Assembly: GCA_021800315.1 (NCBI GenBank)
Contig: JAJYZD010000015.1
Coordinates: 1 to 24,992, forward strand
Source of the DNA: Bacillota bacterium
GTDB lineage: Bacteria > Bacillota > Desulfotomaculia > Desulfotomaculales > JAJYZD01
DNA: 24,992 bases
Direction of reading: 5' to 3'
Under the pieces are notes generated by a model. That model saw only the letters and a list, made by a program, of their open reading frames with translations, searched no databases and was not told the DNA's origin. This document shows, piece by piece, positions 1 through 7,495 of this stretch. A program made the position numbers and the translations under genes. Position 1 is the stretch's first letter. Each line of letters opens with the position of its first letter.

Positions 1-233
1 AAGCTGTAAAGGCAGTTAAACTCAGGAAAAGCCTCCTTCAGTTCGACTAGTTGAGCGTTCTGGTAATTGTAACCTATGCCCGGCCTTGTCCCGTGGTATC
101 CGAGCCACCAGCCCCGTCGCTGCTCCATGGCTATATCGTAGAGGATGGTGGCTACACGGCTCATCTCCCAGAACCAGGACGCTTGTCCTTCCGTGGTGTC
201 GAGAAGTACCTGCTCAGTCATCAGCACCGGCAT
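1..233 (-). CDS. tnpB: TnpB (IS200/IS605 OrfB-type) N-terminus, cut by window edge
   Basis: Reading the minus strand from an ATG at 233 gives 77 codons open to the left edge. The protein begins MPVLMTEQVLLDTTEGQ and continues with helical sequence rich in W, R and Y. This resembles the start of IS200/IS605-family TnpB proteins, where a short strand (xxTExVxLxPTxEQ) is followed by a helix. TnpB is an RNA-guided DNA endonuclease that helps keep the transposon in place. A GGAGGTG ribosome binding site sits at 234-240, directly against the ATG; the in-frame GTG at 227 is better spaced and may be the true start. The RuvC and zinc-ribbon parts would lie beyond position 1, so integrity cannot be judged. 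The family call rests on the N-terminal pattern only. Confidence 0.55.
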   Translation of the reverse strand, partial: MPVLMTEQVLLDTTEGQASWFWEMSRVATILYDIAMEQRRGWWLGYHGTRPGIGYNYQNAQLVELKEAFPEFNCLYS

Positions 234-639
234 CACCTCCGACGTCTGAATGTATTGCCTTGGTGAACATCATCCTCCCCATGATGTCATGGAAATTCCG
301 GCTTGACAAGAAAAGATTTTCGACACCCTTCGACAGGAGCGAGGGGGTCCGTGTATCCCCCCAATAAATTGGGAGGGATTACAGCCCCCCTCGCGCTCCC
401 CCATTTTCCTAACCCGGACAAGCCGGAACCAAAAAGGATTTTGAACTTGTCCGTAGAACTAACAGTTATTGCGGCAAATTGCCTGTACGGGGCATCGCCC
501 CGATCTTCATCACCCCACCGCGGGTTAAGCGCTGACTACATAGAGAGCGCATTAAAGTTACAGATCAGCTTTAAAAAGGGTGGTTTGGTTCACTGTATCC
601 TAAATGTCACTTTTTGCCATTTTTCGAAGATCCCAGCCG
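234..639. other. Non-coding stretch between two TnpB pieces
   Basis: I see no convincing gene here. The open frames on either strand have no recognisable motif and no ribosome binding site, and composition changes along the stretch. It contains a nested palindrome at 337-398 (listed separately) and a small GGGGC/GCCCC hairpin near 489-500. It lies upstream of the minus-strand TnpB start and upstream of the plus-strand TnpB relic, so it probably holds transposon ends and lost 5' coding sequence. Confidence 0.5.
337..398. repeat. Nested inverted repeat
   Basis: The inner stem is 356-365 against 368-378: ten base pairs with one bulged A at 374 and a two-base gap between the arms. It is enclosed by an outer imperfect pair, GAGCGAGGGGG at 337-347 and CCCCCTCGCGCTC at 386-398. 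Such structures occur at IS200/IS605 ends and as REP-like elements. Here it lies about 100 bp upstream of the minus-strand TnpB start. Its role is not established. Confidence 0.5.
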
Positions 640-759
640 GTACGTGGACTCAAATTTATGGCTAGGTACGGGCTGAGTTCGCACGGTGCCCCAGCCTGCG
701 TCATTTCCCAGGCACGGGTTAGAGTAGGAGAAATGCTGTCAGCGCAAAACCCGGTGTAA
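640..759 (+). pseudogene. tnpB: Decayed TnpB C-terminus
   Basis: The frame read from 640 to a TAA at 757-759 contains LKFMARYGLSSHGA followed by ACVISQARVRVG and a short tail. In complete TnpB proteins of the IS1341 type, the end reads roughly GRxKYxxxYGLSxHxAAAxVIARRxLGF, so this is a recognisable but degenerate match: R-to-Q and G-to-V changes replace the conserved ARRxLGF stretch. There is no convincing coding sequence before it, and the catalytic RuvC motifs are absent, so it cannot make an active nuclease. An omega-RNA-like right end follows at once, which supports the assignment. Similarity was judged by eye against remembered family patterns. Confidence 0.5.
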
Positions 760-850
760 CATTGGGGAAGTGGACCAACCGCCGCAAGGCGGCTTACCGA
801 AACCGAGCGGGAAAGCCCACGGGTTTACCCGGCTTCAGCCGTGGGACGAT
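760..850 (+). ncRNA. Omega-RNA scaffold / IS200-IS605 right end
   Basis: Directly after the TnpB relic are two stems typical of TnpB-associated omega-RNA. The first is CCGCC-GCAA-GGCGG at 779-792, with a GNRA tetraloop. The second is CCCACGG at 816-822 pairing with CCGTGGG at 839-845. The block ends near GATGTCA at 849-855, as in many transposons of this family, and the guide would begin at the end of the element. The relic may still be transcribed, but the local TnpB is broken, so any function would depend on a TnpB made elsewhere, such as the one at the left edge. Confidence 0.5.
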
Positions 851-890
851 GTCAGAATGTTAGGTATAGTTGTTCGAGAAGGTGTTTTTG

Positions 891-1667
891 GTGATAGTCG
901 ATTCGCAAGAGCTCAAGAACAGCCTGGAGAAATATTTGCGGCTATCCGCATCAAAAGAAATTATTATTACCAGTAACGGCAGGAAAGTGGCCAGACTTTC
1001 CGGGTATGAAGATGTGGAGATGGCTGATGATGATGCCGGGTACATACAGGAGGAGGCGCCCGTATACAGGGTTGCGCCACGAAGGACTTCGTACGAAGAA
1101 TTTCTCGATTTGGTCGAAAGCAGTGAGGAACGTTACGAATATATCGATGGTGAGATTTATCTCCTGGCTTCGCCGAAGACGTCCCATCAAAATACACTGG
1201 GTGAGATTTTCTTCATTTTTCGCGGCTGGTTTGAGGGGAAAAAGTGCCATCCAATGCTGGCACCGTATGATATTACCCTGAAACGGAGTGTCGATGATAT
1301 CAATGTGGTTCAACCGGACTTGATGGTCGTCTGCGACCTCGAAGAGAAAGTGAACGACAAAGATTACTATATGGGCGTGCCCGTACTCGTGGTAGAAATT
1401 ACCTCCGAAAGCAGTCGCAGCAAAGACTTTGTTAAGAAACTTGATCTATATATGTCTACCGGAATAAGGGAATATTGGATTGTCAATCCGTTAAACCGGG
1501 AAGTTTGCGTCTATCTGTTTGAGCAGAATGAAATCAGTAAAAACATCACCTATAAACATCATGATACTGCTGCTTCCTTCCATTTCGTTGGTTTGGAAGT
1601 AGGCTTGGATACGATTTTCGAGATAGCCGCCGACGGGAGCAGGGGAGAGATGCCGACGACTGGCTGA
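891..1667 (+). CDS. Phd/YefM-like N-terminus fused to Uma2 family PD-(D/E)xK nuclease domain
   Basis: The first 40 or so residues (IVDSQELKNSLEKYL, then EIIITSNGRKVARL) match the start of Phd/YefM antitoxins, a DNA-binding and toxin-neutralising fold. The rest, from about residue 60, is a Uma2 (DUF820) domain: EFLDLVESSEERYEYIDGEI, then QPDLMVV with D143, VVEITSES with E169, and the YMSTGIREYWIVNP signature. Uma2 proteins are predicted PD-(D/E)xK nucleases of unknown role, often found in many copies. I chose the GTG at 891 because AGAAGG at 877-882 lies 8 bp upstream and the protein then begins like Phd; a TTG at 870 is in frame but lacks a site. No toxin gene follows. The last residues may read into the decayed sequence behind it. 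Confidence 0.75.
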   Translation: MIVDSQELKNSLEKYLRLSASKEIIITSNGRKVARLSGYEDVEMADDDAGYIQEEAPVYRVAPRRTSYEEFLDLVESSEERYEYIDGEIYLLASPKTSHQNTLGEIFFIFRGWFEGKKCHPMLAPYDITLKRSVDDINVVQPDLMVVCDLEEKVNDKDYYMGVPVLVVEITSESSRSKDFVKKLDLYMSTGIREYWIVNPLNREVCVYLFEQNEISKNITYKHHDTAASFHFVGLEVGLDTIFEIAADGSRGEMPTTG

Positions 1668-2114
1668 ACCTGGCCAAGGAGGCAGTCCGCCAGGGTGAGT
1701 TCAATTGGGAGAGACCGGCGGGGTTTGCTTTCCAGCGCCCGGGAAATGGCCGAAAACAAGGACTGGACCGGGGCGGGCACCGTATGTCAGGCGATGCTGA
1801 CCGCCTTGGCTGATGATTACGAAGATATCCAGGAACTTGACGAAGAAGGGGGGACAGCCGCCTTCGGGGAGAAAGCTGTGGAACTGATGGCGGAAGGCCC
1901 GGCGGGAAGCGGAGGTGGGGCTTGGCGCGCTGGATGGTTTGAAGCCATTTTGTCCGCCGGACTGACCGATATCCGGCCGGGAGGTATTTGCGGCGCATGC
2001 ATCCGAGGAAGAACGTACCTGCCAGGGATTGCTGTCAACGACTCTCCTGACCCGGTTGCACGGGTGTTCACGGTGGTGTGGAGTGCTTTGGGCGCCTTCA
2101 TAAGGCGACTGTGA
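1640..2114 (+). pseudogene. Frameshifted remnant of an unidentified gene
   Basis: Protein-like sequence continues across two frames. One frame around 1648-1700 gives DADDWLNLAKEAVRQGEF. The next frame from about 1712 gives REMAENKDWTGAGTV, then ADDYEDIQELDEEGG and AVELMAE, and later WRAGWFEAILSAGLTDI. These acidic, helical pieces look like one coding region broken near 1700. After about 1985 the sequence loses coding character, although the frame stays open to 2114. There is no credible start. I cannot name the family. It is GC-rich, unlike the flanking AT-rich genes, and its first part overlaps the 3' end of the Uma2 gene. Confidence 0.4.
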
Positions 2115-2261
2115 CGGGAAGGCACTTAGGAATGAGTCTATTGTCGGAACTACATACCGTTGACCACCTAAACGTATCATCATTAGGCCGAGGTCTAATG
2201 AATCATCTCGGAGATGTCCTCGTATATGAACGGGATCCTGAAAAGTAGAAGTAATAGTTTG

Positions 2262-2489
2262 TCAGGCATGCCTACTTATTTCCTCTAAAAGCATGTCATA
2301 TATATACAAGGGTCCTTCACTGTATAAACCGGTATTGTAATTACTTAATAATTCATACAGATCTGAATTGTATACCATATCCATGGCTTTTAGGGGGGTT
2401 ACACCCTCGTCTCTTTGAATAAAGGATACCAAGTCTCTTATTCTTGATTCCTTTAGGTATTTCTTTATGGCAATTTCCTTCTTGGACAT
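2262..2489 (-). CDS. Small protein of the DUF3990/DUF3791 cassette
   Basis: A 75-residue basic-then-acidic protein without membrane segments. The core reads LVSFIQRDEGVTPLKAMDMVYNS, then a GLYSEGPLYIYDMLLEE segment. Small proteins of this pattern are, to my memory, found beside DUF3990 genes in Clostridia and sometimes grouped with DUF3791. It starts 16 nt after the DUF3990 stop, with AAGGAAGG right before its ATG, so it is the last gene of the operon. It could be an antitoxin or accessory factor for the ADP-ribosyltransferase-like protein; this is inference from position. The DNA is AT-rich compared with the rest of the window. Confidence 0.65.
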   Translation of the reverse strand: MSKKEIAIKKYLKESRIRDLVSFIQRDEGVTPLKAMDMVYNSDLYELLSNYNTGLYSEGPLYIYDMLLEEISRHA

Positions 2490-2505
2490 CCTTCCTTGCT
2501 CCCAA

Positions 2506-2991
2506 TCAAATTATTTTATGATTTACATGAACTAACGCATTTATCGCATTTATGGAAGAGAAACAGTATTGATCGTTCAACTTCTTATACTTCATTTTCC
2601 TAATTACATCCTCCTTGGAGATAACATGATCGACAAACAACTGAAACAACCGAAACATATCATCATCTCCAACTGGTCCAATTATTATGTCGTGCGTCGT
2701 CTCTTTTATGTTCTTGTAATATCTATTCCTTAATACAAACCAAGCCCAATTCCAATCAACCTTATCAAACCTAAGGATGCTTAGATGGCTGTCTTCGGAA
2801 GGCATAAACTCAAACATGTTAACCGTGGGCTTGCCTATCAGGCCGTGTCGCTCGTGTATTCTTCTTGCAAAAATGGCAGCTTGGCTCTCTATGCTTGTCA
2901 AATAGAAGCCTCTTCCGAAGTCTTTATGGGGTTTGCATTTATTAATATCGATATTATTGACGACCGTATTTGATCCGTGATATAGAATCAT
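2506..2991 (-). CDS. DUF3990 family protein, predicted ADP-ribosyltransferase-like toxin
   Basis: The 161-residue protein starts with LYHGSN (H5) and has DFGRGFYLTS at about 24-33 (Y30), the hallmark of DUF3990 and of many bacterial ADP-ribosyltransferase folds, in which an early H or R and a Y line the NAD pocket. A segment DIIIGPVGDDDMFRL near residue 101 follows. There is no signal peptide, so it should act in the cytoplasm. Its ATG overlaps the stop of the upstream DUF3791 gene by four bases (ATGA), which implies translational coupling, and a small partner follows. The arrangement resembles a toxin-antitoxin pair, but the target and toxicity are unknown. The gene is AT-rich, consistent with transfer. 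Confidence 0.75.
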   Translation of the reverse strand: MILYHGSNTVVNNIDINKCKPHKDFGRGFYLTSIESQAAIFARRIHERHGLIGKPTVNMFEFMPSEDSHLSILRFDKVDWNWAWFVLRNRYYKNIKETTHDIIIGPVGDDDMFRLFQLFVDHVISKEDVIRKMKYKKLNDQYCFSSINAINALVHVNHKII

Positions 2992-3200
2992 AGATTGCCG
3001 CCATTATTCCTGCAAACGGCTGCAAGATCGTCAATCGCATCTTCTAGACTCAATAAATGCTCAGCCTTATAATGGCTGTCCAAAAACTTCAAGCCATTGT
3101 GTTTGTGTAAATAATTAAATGCCTCTTGTCCCTTAATTCTATAAACATCAGCAAATTTTTCTATACACATAATCATGTATGCAATTTTACTGTCTTCCAA
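2988..3200 (-). CDS. DUF3791 family protein, likely partner of DUF3990
   Basis: The core, IAYMIMCIEKFADVYRIKGQ followed by FNYLHKHNGLKFLDSHY and a C-terminal DLAAVCRNNGGNL, is the DUF3791 pattern of small helical proteins encoded next to DUF3990. The frame is open from an ATG at 3287, but that start would overlap the upstream AlbA_2 gene by 40 bases and add an unrelated arginine-rich stretch. I prefer the TTG at 3200, six bases after AGAGGTG (3207-3213), which gives 70 residues, a normal family length; the GTG at 3209 is also possible. The last four bases overlap the DUF3990 start. A role as antitoxin is inferred from the gene pairing. Confidence 0.7.
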   Translation of the reverse strand: MEDSKIAYMIMCIEKFADVYRIKGQEAFNYLHKHNGLKFLDSHYKAEHLLSLEDAIDDLAAVCRNNGGNL

Positions 3201-3247
3201 CTGAATCACCTCTAGTATGTGATTTCCTTCCAATACGTGTTCCCTTC

Positions 3248-4489
3248 TCAAACCGGGAACCCGCCGGAGGAGTTTTTCTCTTTCCACAGGCGTACCAGGA
3301 ACCGTTCGTCTATTTCCACCAAGTCGGGCTCGGTGCCGTTGTGTGCGCGCATCCCTCTGATTACCTTGCGCGAAATCCCCATACCCAGGCGTTCCAGGTA
3401 ACCATAATCACGCATTACGTCAACCAGGAGTTGGTTGCGCGAGGCCCGGACACCGTAGCGCATCCGCTCAGGGGTTACTCCGTTGGGCAACCGCCCCGGC
3501 GAGGTTATTTCCAGACGATCATTGTACACCGCCAGTTCGATGTCGCTACCCGAAAGGAGATAATCCCTGTGTACGAGGGCGTTTACCACTATCTCCCGCA
3601 AGACCTCCGCCGGGTAAGCCGGTCGTTCCTTACGCCTGATACCGTCTTCCAGTCCGGCTGTCACAGGGGTGTTCCGGCGTACAAAGTGAACCGCATCCTC
3701 CACCAGGCCGTTTTCCACCACACCGGCCGGGCCGGTCAGCGGTAAGAGGGGTCCGCGCAGGGAAGTACGCTCGATGGTGGCCAGGCCTTTTTCCTTCCCG
3801 GGAAAGGCAACGGCATCAATCCCGGCCTGGGGGAGAAAGCGGCGGGGCGATCCGCCGAACAGCAGCAGGCCACCCACGGTAACAGCCGGTCCCAGGTCGC
3901 TGTCGGTCATGATCTCCGTATTGACCAGTAACCCCGTCCATCCCTGGTTATCGTTGACGTCCGGCGTTTCCTGTCCCCGCACCCGCCCGAAATAGTCGAG
4001 CAGGCGGCGCAAATCCAGATCCCGCAGGGTTGTCCCCTGCACCGGCCTGGTCTCCGTGCGAAAACCGCCGCGCTGCTGGAACAGCCGTTCCAGTTCCTCA
4101 GGGGAGGCTTCCCTGCTCTGCGAGCCAACGCGAATGTAATAGGTGCGGTGCTGATTATGCCAAACATGGTGGGCCGTCCACCCCCGGCCGACCCTCACCA
4201 GCGCAATGTCCTTGCCCGATTCCGCCTGCCGGATAACCTCAAAACGGGGAATCAATTCGGGGCGGATTTTGTCGCGACAAACGGACATGACCCACTCCTC
4301 CGGGTGGTTCCTGGTCAGACCCTGGATCCGCCCGTCATCGTCAACCCCCAACAAGATCATTCCGCCCTGAAAGTTGGCGAAAGCGACTAATTCTTTCGCC
4401 AAGTCTCGTGGCTCCAAGCGGTCCAGCTTGAATTCGACAACGGAGCTTTCGCCGTTGCGCAGGATTTCGAAGAGTTCATCCCTGATCAT
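3248..4489 (-). CDS. AlbA_2 (Schlafen-type) domain and HATPase_c_4 protein
   Basis: The N-terminal 130 residues hold the AlbA_2 fold: SSVVEFKLDR, then ELVAFANFQGGMILLGVDDD, a domain predicted to bind nucleic acid and related to Schlafen proteins. Near residues 280-330 lie LREIVVNALVHRDY and RLEITSPGRLPNGV, typical of the GHKL-ATPase-like C-terminal module found in this family. At 413 aa it is close to usual length. These proteins are annotated as transcriptional regulators or putative helicases, but their function is mostly unknown. The start is supported by GGGGG eight bases upstream and by a promoter at 4544-4573. DUF3791 and DUF3990 genes follow in the same direction, but base composition changes sharply at the junction, so the pairing may be recent. 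Confidence 0.85.
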   Translation of the reverse strand: MIRDELFEILRNGESSVVEFKLDRLEPRDLAKELVAFANFQGGMILLGVDDDGRIQGLTRNHPEEWVMSVCRDKIRPELIPRFEVIRQAESGKDIALVRVGRGWTAHHVWHNQHRTYYIRVGSQSREASPEELERLFQQRGGFRTETRPVQGTTLRDLDLRRLLDYFGRVRGQETPDVNDNQGWTGLLVNTEIMTDSDLGPAVTVGGLLLFGGSPRRFLPQAGIDAVAFPGKEKGLATIERTSLRGPLLPLTGPAGVVENGLVEDAVHFVRRNTPVTAGLEDGIRRKERPAYPAEVLREIVVNALVHRDYLLSGSDIELAVYNDRLEITSPGRLPNGVTPERMRYGVRASRNQLLVDVMRDYGYLERLGMGISRKVIRGMRAHNGTEPDLVEIDERFLVRLWKEKNSSGGFPV

Positions 4490-4543
4490 AACAGCAACCC
4501 CCTGGTTCCAGTAACCATACTTCGCATAGCATCTTCAAGACTT

Positions 4544-4573
4544 ATGATACACCGCCCCAAATTACCATGTCAA
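4544..4573 (-). promoter_or_regulatory. Sigma-A-type promoter for the AlbA_2-DUF3791-DUF3990 operon
   Basis: Read on the minus strand, TTGACA (4568-4573) is followed by an 18-bp spacer and TATCAT (4544-4549). The -35 box is perfect and the -10 box differs from consensus at two positions. It lies 55 bp upstream of the AlbA_2 gene start at 4489. Confidence 0.65.
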
Positions 4574-4991
4574 GAATTGAAAAGATTATTTTGGTTATCA
4601 GTTATCAGGAACCAGGTAACAGGATTATGATACGGGAAAAACTCACTCCCCGATCCGGAACGTATTCCCGGGACATGGTCCCTCGCCCCGAAATCCCGCC
4701 CGCTGCTCCAGACCCCGCCCACCCGGTCGCCCGCCGGTAGCCCTTGTCGGGCCGGGAGAGAATGTCCGCGAGCCCAGGCCGGCCTTATACCGGCGTTTTG
4801 CCCCAATCCTTTTTTGTCCTTTATTCCCGCCAACCGGGAGCCCCCCCCATCGGGCTTTGCGGCCGCAAGTTCTTGAATCGGCCGATCCGGGGCAATGGAA
4901 TTGATCTCCGCCGGAAAACCCTTTTTATCGGGCAGGATTCTAAACCGGAAGGTAGAATAGTGGGAGAAGGCGCTGGGACGGGAGATGTTTT
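4574..4991. other. Intergenic stretch before the chaperone operon
   Basis: No convincing gene is visible; the open frames have no family features. A weak plus-strand promoter candidate is TTGATC at 4901-4906, 17 bp, TTTATC at 4924-4929. I looked for a CIRCE element (TTAGCACTC, nine bases, GAGTGCTAA), the HrcA site of the housekeeping dnaK operon, and did not find one, so this chaperone operon is probably not under HrcA control. Confidence 0.45.
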
Positions 4992-7127
4992 ATGACCAAA
5001 AAAAGGCTTTTGGCGAAGGTTTTGTCCAGATCGGGAAATCCGGCTTCCGCTGGCGGGCGGCCCGATCCTGTGGCGGCTGGCTACTCTTTCTTCCGGCAGG
5101 GAAACTACCAGGAAGCGCTCAAGACGTGGGAGAATGCCGCCCCGCCCCCCGCGGCCGTGGGAGAGGCTTTTTTCCGGCTGGGCCTCCAGCACCAGGCCGC
5201 CGGACACGCCAGGGCCGCCCTGACCGCCTGGCAAAAGGCCGTGCGAACCCGGCCGGACCAGGCCGCCTACCATTTTCATTGCGGTCTGGGTTACTATCGC
5301 CAAAACGACCCGGCGGCAGCCGCCGCTTCCTTCCGCTTGGCCCTTGAGCTTCGCCCGGGCGATCCCCGGATTCTTTTTCATCTCGGCCTGGCCGTGGCCG
5401 CCGCGGCCCTTGCCGGCGACCGCCTGCCGCCACTGAACGACTGGCTGGAAGGTGAGGGCGCGGGTCTCGCCCCGCCCCAAAAAGACTTTCTTAAAGCCGT
5501 GGCCCGGTACACCGCCGGGGAAGAAGTGCCCCCCGCCCCGCCGGGACGCCCATCCCTGGCCGCCACCCACCTGGTACGGGCCCTTGCGTCTTCGCCGGAA
5601 GCGGCCAAGGCGCACATCGGGCAAGCCTTGGACCTCGATCCGCAAAACGCCGCCGCCTGGCGGCTCTCCTCGCTGGTTCTGGCGGCCCTGGGCGATCCGG
5701 AAGCCGACCGGACCCTGGAGCAGGCCTGCGCCCTGGGCAACCGCCGGGATCAACTCGTAGCGCGGGCGACGGAACTGAAGAAGGGAATTCTCAACGATAT
5801 GGCGCGGCGCGGCGACCTGGCCGCCGCGGTGTCCTTGCTTAGCCGGGAAGGCAAGACCTCCCCGGTCGATCCCGGCCGGAAGAAAACGGCCCTTCTTCTG
5901 ACCCGCCGCGGCGACGACCTGGCCCGGAGGGAGGAGTGGGAACAGGCCGCCGAGTGCTGGCGCCTGGCCCGGGAAGCCGGCGCCGGGGATCCCCGCCTTT
6001 TACACAACCTGGCCCTGACCGCCGAGTTGCTGGGGCGGCCCGCGGCCGCGGCCGGATACTGGCGCCGGACCATTGATGCCTGGACCGCGGGGCAGGGACC
6101 CGGCGACGCAGGGTCCAACGCCCGCCTCGCGACAGCATACCGGCACCTGGCCGAATTGGAAGCCGGAGAGGGCCATTATGAGGCGTATGTGACCGACCTC
6201 GAACTGGCGGCCCGGTACGCGCCGCAGGATGCGCAAATCCGCCTGGACCTGGCCCGCGCCTTTATGTCCGCGGAAGAGGACGCCAAATGCCTGTCCGTTC
6301 TGGAAGAAGCCTTGCGGCTGGCCCCGGAAAACCCGGAAGTGATCTGCGGCCTGGCCGTTATGTACGGCCAACGGCGTGAATGGGAAAAGGCCGGTCCGCT
6401 GTTGACGCGCGGTCTGGCCGTCGCTCCTGATGACCCGCACCTCAGGATGAGCATGCGCGATTACTACATGCACATGGCCTTTGAAAAAGGCCGGAATTAT
6501 GCGGACACCGTCCAATGGCTGACCAGGGCGGCGGAGGTCGCCACGGACCCCATGCCCGTGCTGGTCCACCTGGCCGTCTTCGCGTTCGTAAACAACAGGC
6601 GGGCCGATTGGTACAAGTACCGGGACGAAGCCATGTCCCTGCACCCCGGCAACCCCTCCCCCTGTTTCCGCCTGGCCCAGTTGTTCATGGGCACACGACG
6701 GCCCGCCATGGGCCGCAAGTATCTCAAAAAGGCTCTGGCACTGACCTCCGGCGACGCCGAAGCTTACCTGCGGGCGGCCGACATCTGTCTGGACGCCGGA
6801 TTGTCCAATGATGCCGACCGATACCTCCGTAAGGCTCTGGACATAAGCCCGGCCTTACATGTCTACCAGGAGGCCGCCGAATTGTGCCACGACCACGAGC
6901 AATGGGAACTGGCCCTCCCCATCCTGGCAGAAGCACGGGAAGCCTTCCCGGACGACCCGGAGATCCTCATCTACCAGGTCGAAACTTTGATCTCCCTGCG
7001 GCGATACGGGGAAGCGTTGGACGCCGCCGGGCGGGGCGGGGAATCGGTGGCCCGGGACGCCGGTCCGGACGCGGTCCGTGTCTTCAGGATGTTGAAGCGT
7101 TTTTTGGAAGAGGAGATTTTTGAGTGA
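4992..7127 (+). CDS. Large TPR-repeat protein, first gene of Hsp70 operon
   Basis: This 711-residue protein is made almost wholly of tetratricopeptide repeats, helix pairs with the W-G-Y-A-P-type pattern. Clear units occur near residues 30-130 (GYSFFRQGNYQEALKTWENA, AYHFHCGLGYYRQNDPAAAA) and in the 300-690 range (DDLARREEWEQAAECWRLA, DAEAYLRAADICLDAGL). There is no signal peptide or membrane segment, so it should be cytoplasmic. TPR arrays bind protein partners, and in chaperone systems often Hsp70 or clients. The start has GGGAG about 8 bases upstream. Its TGA overlaps the J-domain gene start by four bases, so the two are translated together. A role as client or scaffold binder for the Hsp70 is inferred. 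Confidence 0.85.
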   Translation: MTKKRLLAKVLSRSGNPASAGGRPDPVAAGYSFFRQGNYQEALKTWENAAPPPAAVGEAFFRLGLQHQAAGHARAALTAWQKAVRTRPDQAAYHFHCGLGYYRQNDPAAAAASFRLALELRPGDPRILFHLGLAVAAAALAGDRLPPLNDWLEGEGAGLAPPQKDFLKAVARYTAGEEVPPAPPGRPSLAATHLVRALASSPEAAKAHIGQALDLDPQNAAAWRLSSLVLAALGDPEADRTLEQACALGNRRDQLVARATELKKGILNDMARRGDLAAAVSLLSREGKTSPVDPGRKKTALLLTRRGDDLARREEWEQAAECWRLAREAGAGDPRLLHNLALTAELLGRPAAAAGYWRRTIDAWTAGQGPGDAGSNARLATAYRHLAELEAGEGHYEAYVTDLELAARYAPQDAQIRLDLARAFMSAEEDAKCLSVLEEALRLAPENPEVICGLAVMYGQRREWEKAGPLLTRGLAVAPDDPHLRMSMRDYYMHMAFEKGRNYADTVQWLTRAAEVATDPMPVLVHLAVFAFVNNRRADWYKYRDEAMSLHPGNPSPCFRLAQLFMGTRRPAMGRKYLKKALALTSGDAEAYLRAADICLDAGLSNDADRYLRKALDISPALHVYQEAAELCHDHEQWELALPILAEAREAFPDDPEILIYQVETLISLRRYGEALDAAGRGGESVARDAGPDAVRVFRMLKRFLEEEIFE

Positions 7128-7495
7128 GCGCCCTTTCCAATCCCCACCGGACTCTCGGCGTCTCCCACGACGCCGGCCAGGAGGAAATCCGGGCGGCCTA
7201 CCTGAAGCTCCTGCGGGCCCACCCGCCGGAAAAGGAACCGGAGAAATTCAAGGAAATCAGGACCGCCTACGAACGGCTCAAGGACGAGCGGGAAAGGATC
7301 CGCACCGCGGTCTTGCAAATGGACTTGACCGACCCGGGGCCGGTTATCCCCTTTCCGGAGATTGAAGGTTCACCGCCCTGCTTTTCGCCCGACGACATCC
7401 TGGCCGTCCTGGCCTCTGCCGGGGAGTTCGGACGCCGTGATTTTCCGGAGGACCTAACCAGCTTGGACGAAGAAGGAATATTGCATGAGGTTTGA
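7124..7495 (+). CDS. J-domain protein with HPP instead of HPD
   Basis: A short DnaJ-like protein of 123 aa. Residues 6-55 form a J domain: NPHRTLGVSHDAGQEEIRAA for helices I-II, then LLRAHPPEKEPEKFKEIRTA and YERLKDERERI. The loop has HPP where canonical J proteins have HPD; that aspartate is needed to stimulate Hsp70 ATPase activity. HPPE or YPPE variants exist in a subgroup of bacterial J-like proteins, so this is probably a family trait and not damage. There is no Gly/Phe region, zinc finger or substrate domain; the C-terminal 60 residues are acidic. It starts with GTG overlapping the TPR gene stop (GTGA) and overlaps the grpE-like gene by 11 bases. Confidence 0.8.
   Translation: MSALSNPHRTLGVSHDAGQEEIRAAYLKLLRAHPPEKEPEKFKEIRTAYERLKDERERIRTAVLQMDLTDPGPVIPFPEIEGSPPCFSPDDILAVLASAGEFGRRDFPEDLTSLDEEGILHEV

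Noticed and set aside
51..665. Several plus-strand frames (71-120 aa) in the first 700 bases
   Set aside because: No motifs or ribosome binding sites; the first overlaps the better-supported TnpB start on the other strand.
2132..2248. 38-aa plus-strand ORF (MSLLSELHTVDHL..., ending in ERDPEK)
   Set aside because: It reads like protein, but it has no family match that I recognise and no clear ribosome binding site. It may be another remnant.
4574..4991. CIRCE/HrcA operator before the chaperone operon
   Set aside because: No TTAGCACTC/GAGTGCTAA pair was found in this stretch.
4821..5753. 310-aa minus-strand open frame opposite the TPR gene
   Set aside because: Composition (G, R, P rich) and lack of motifs mark it as an antisense shadow of the TPR gene.
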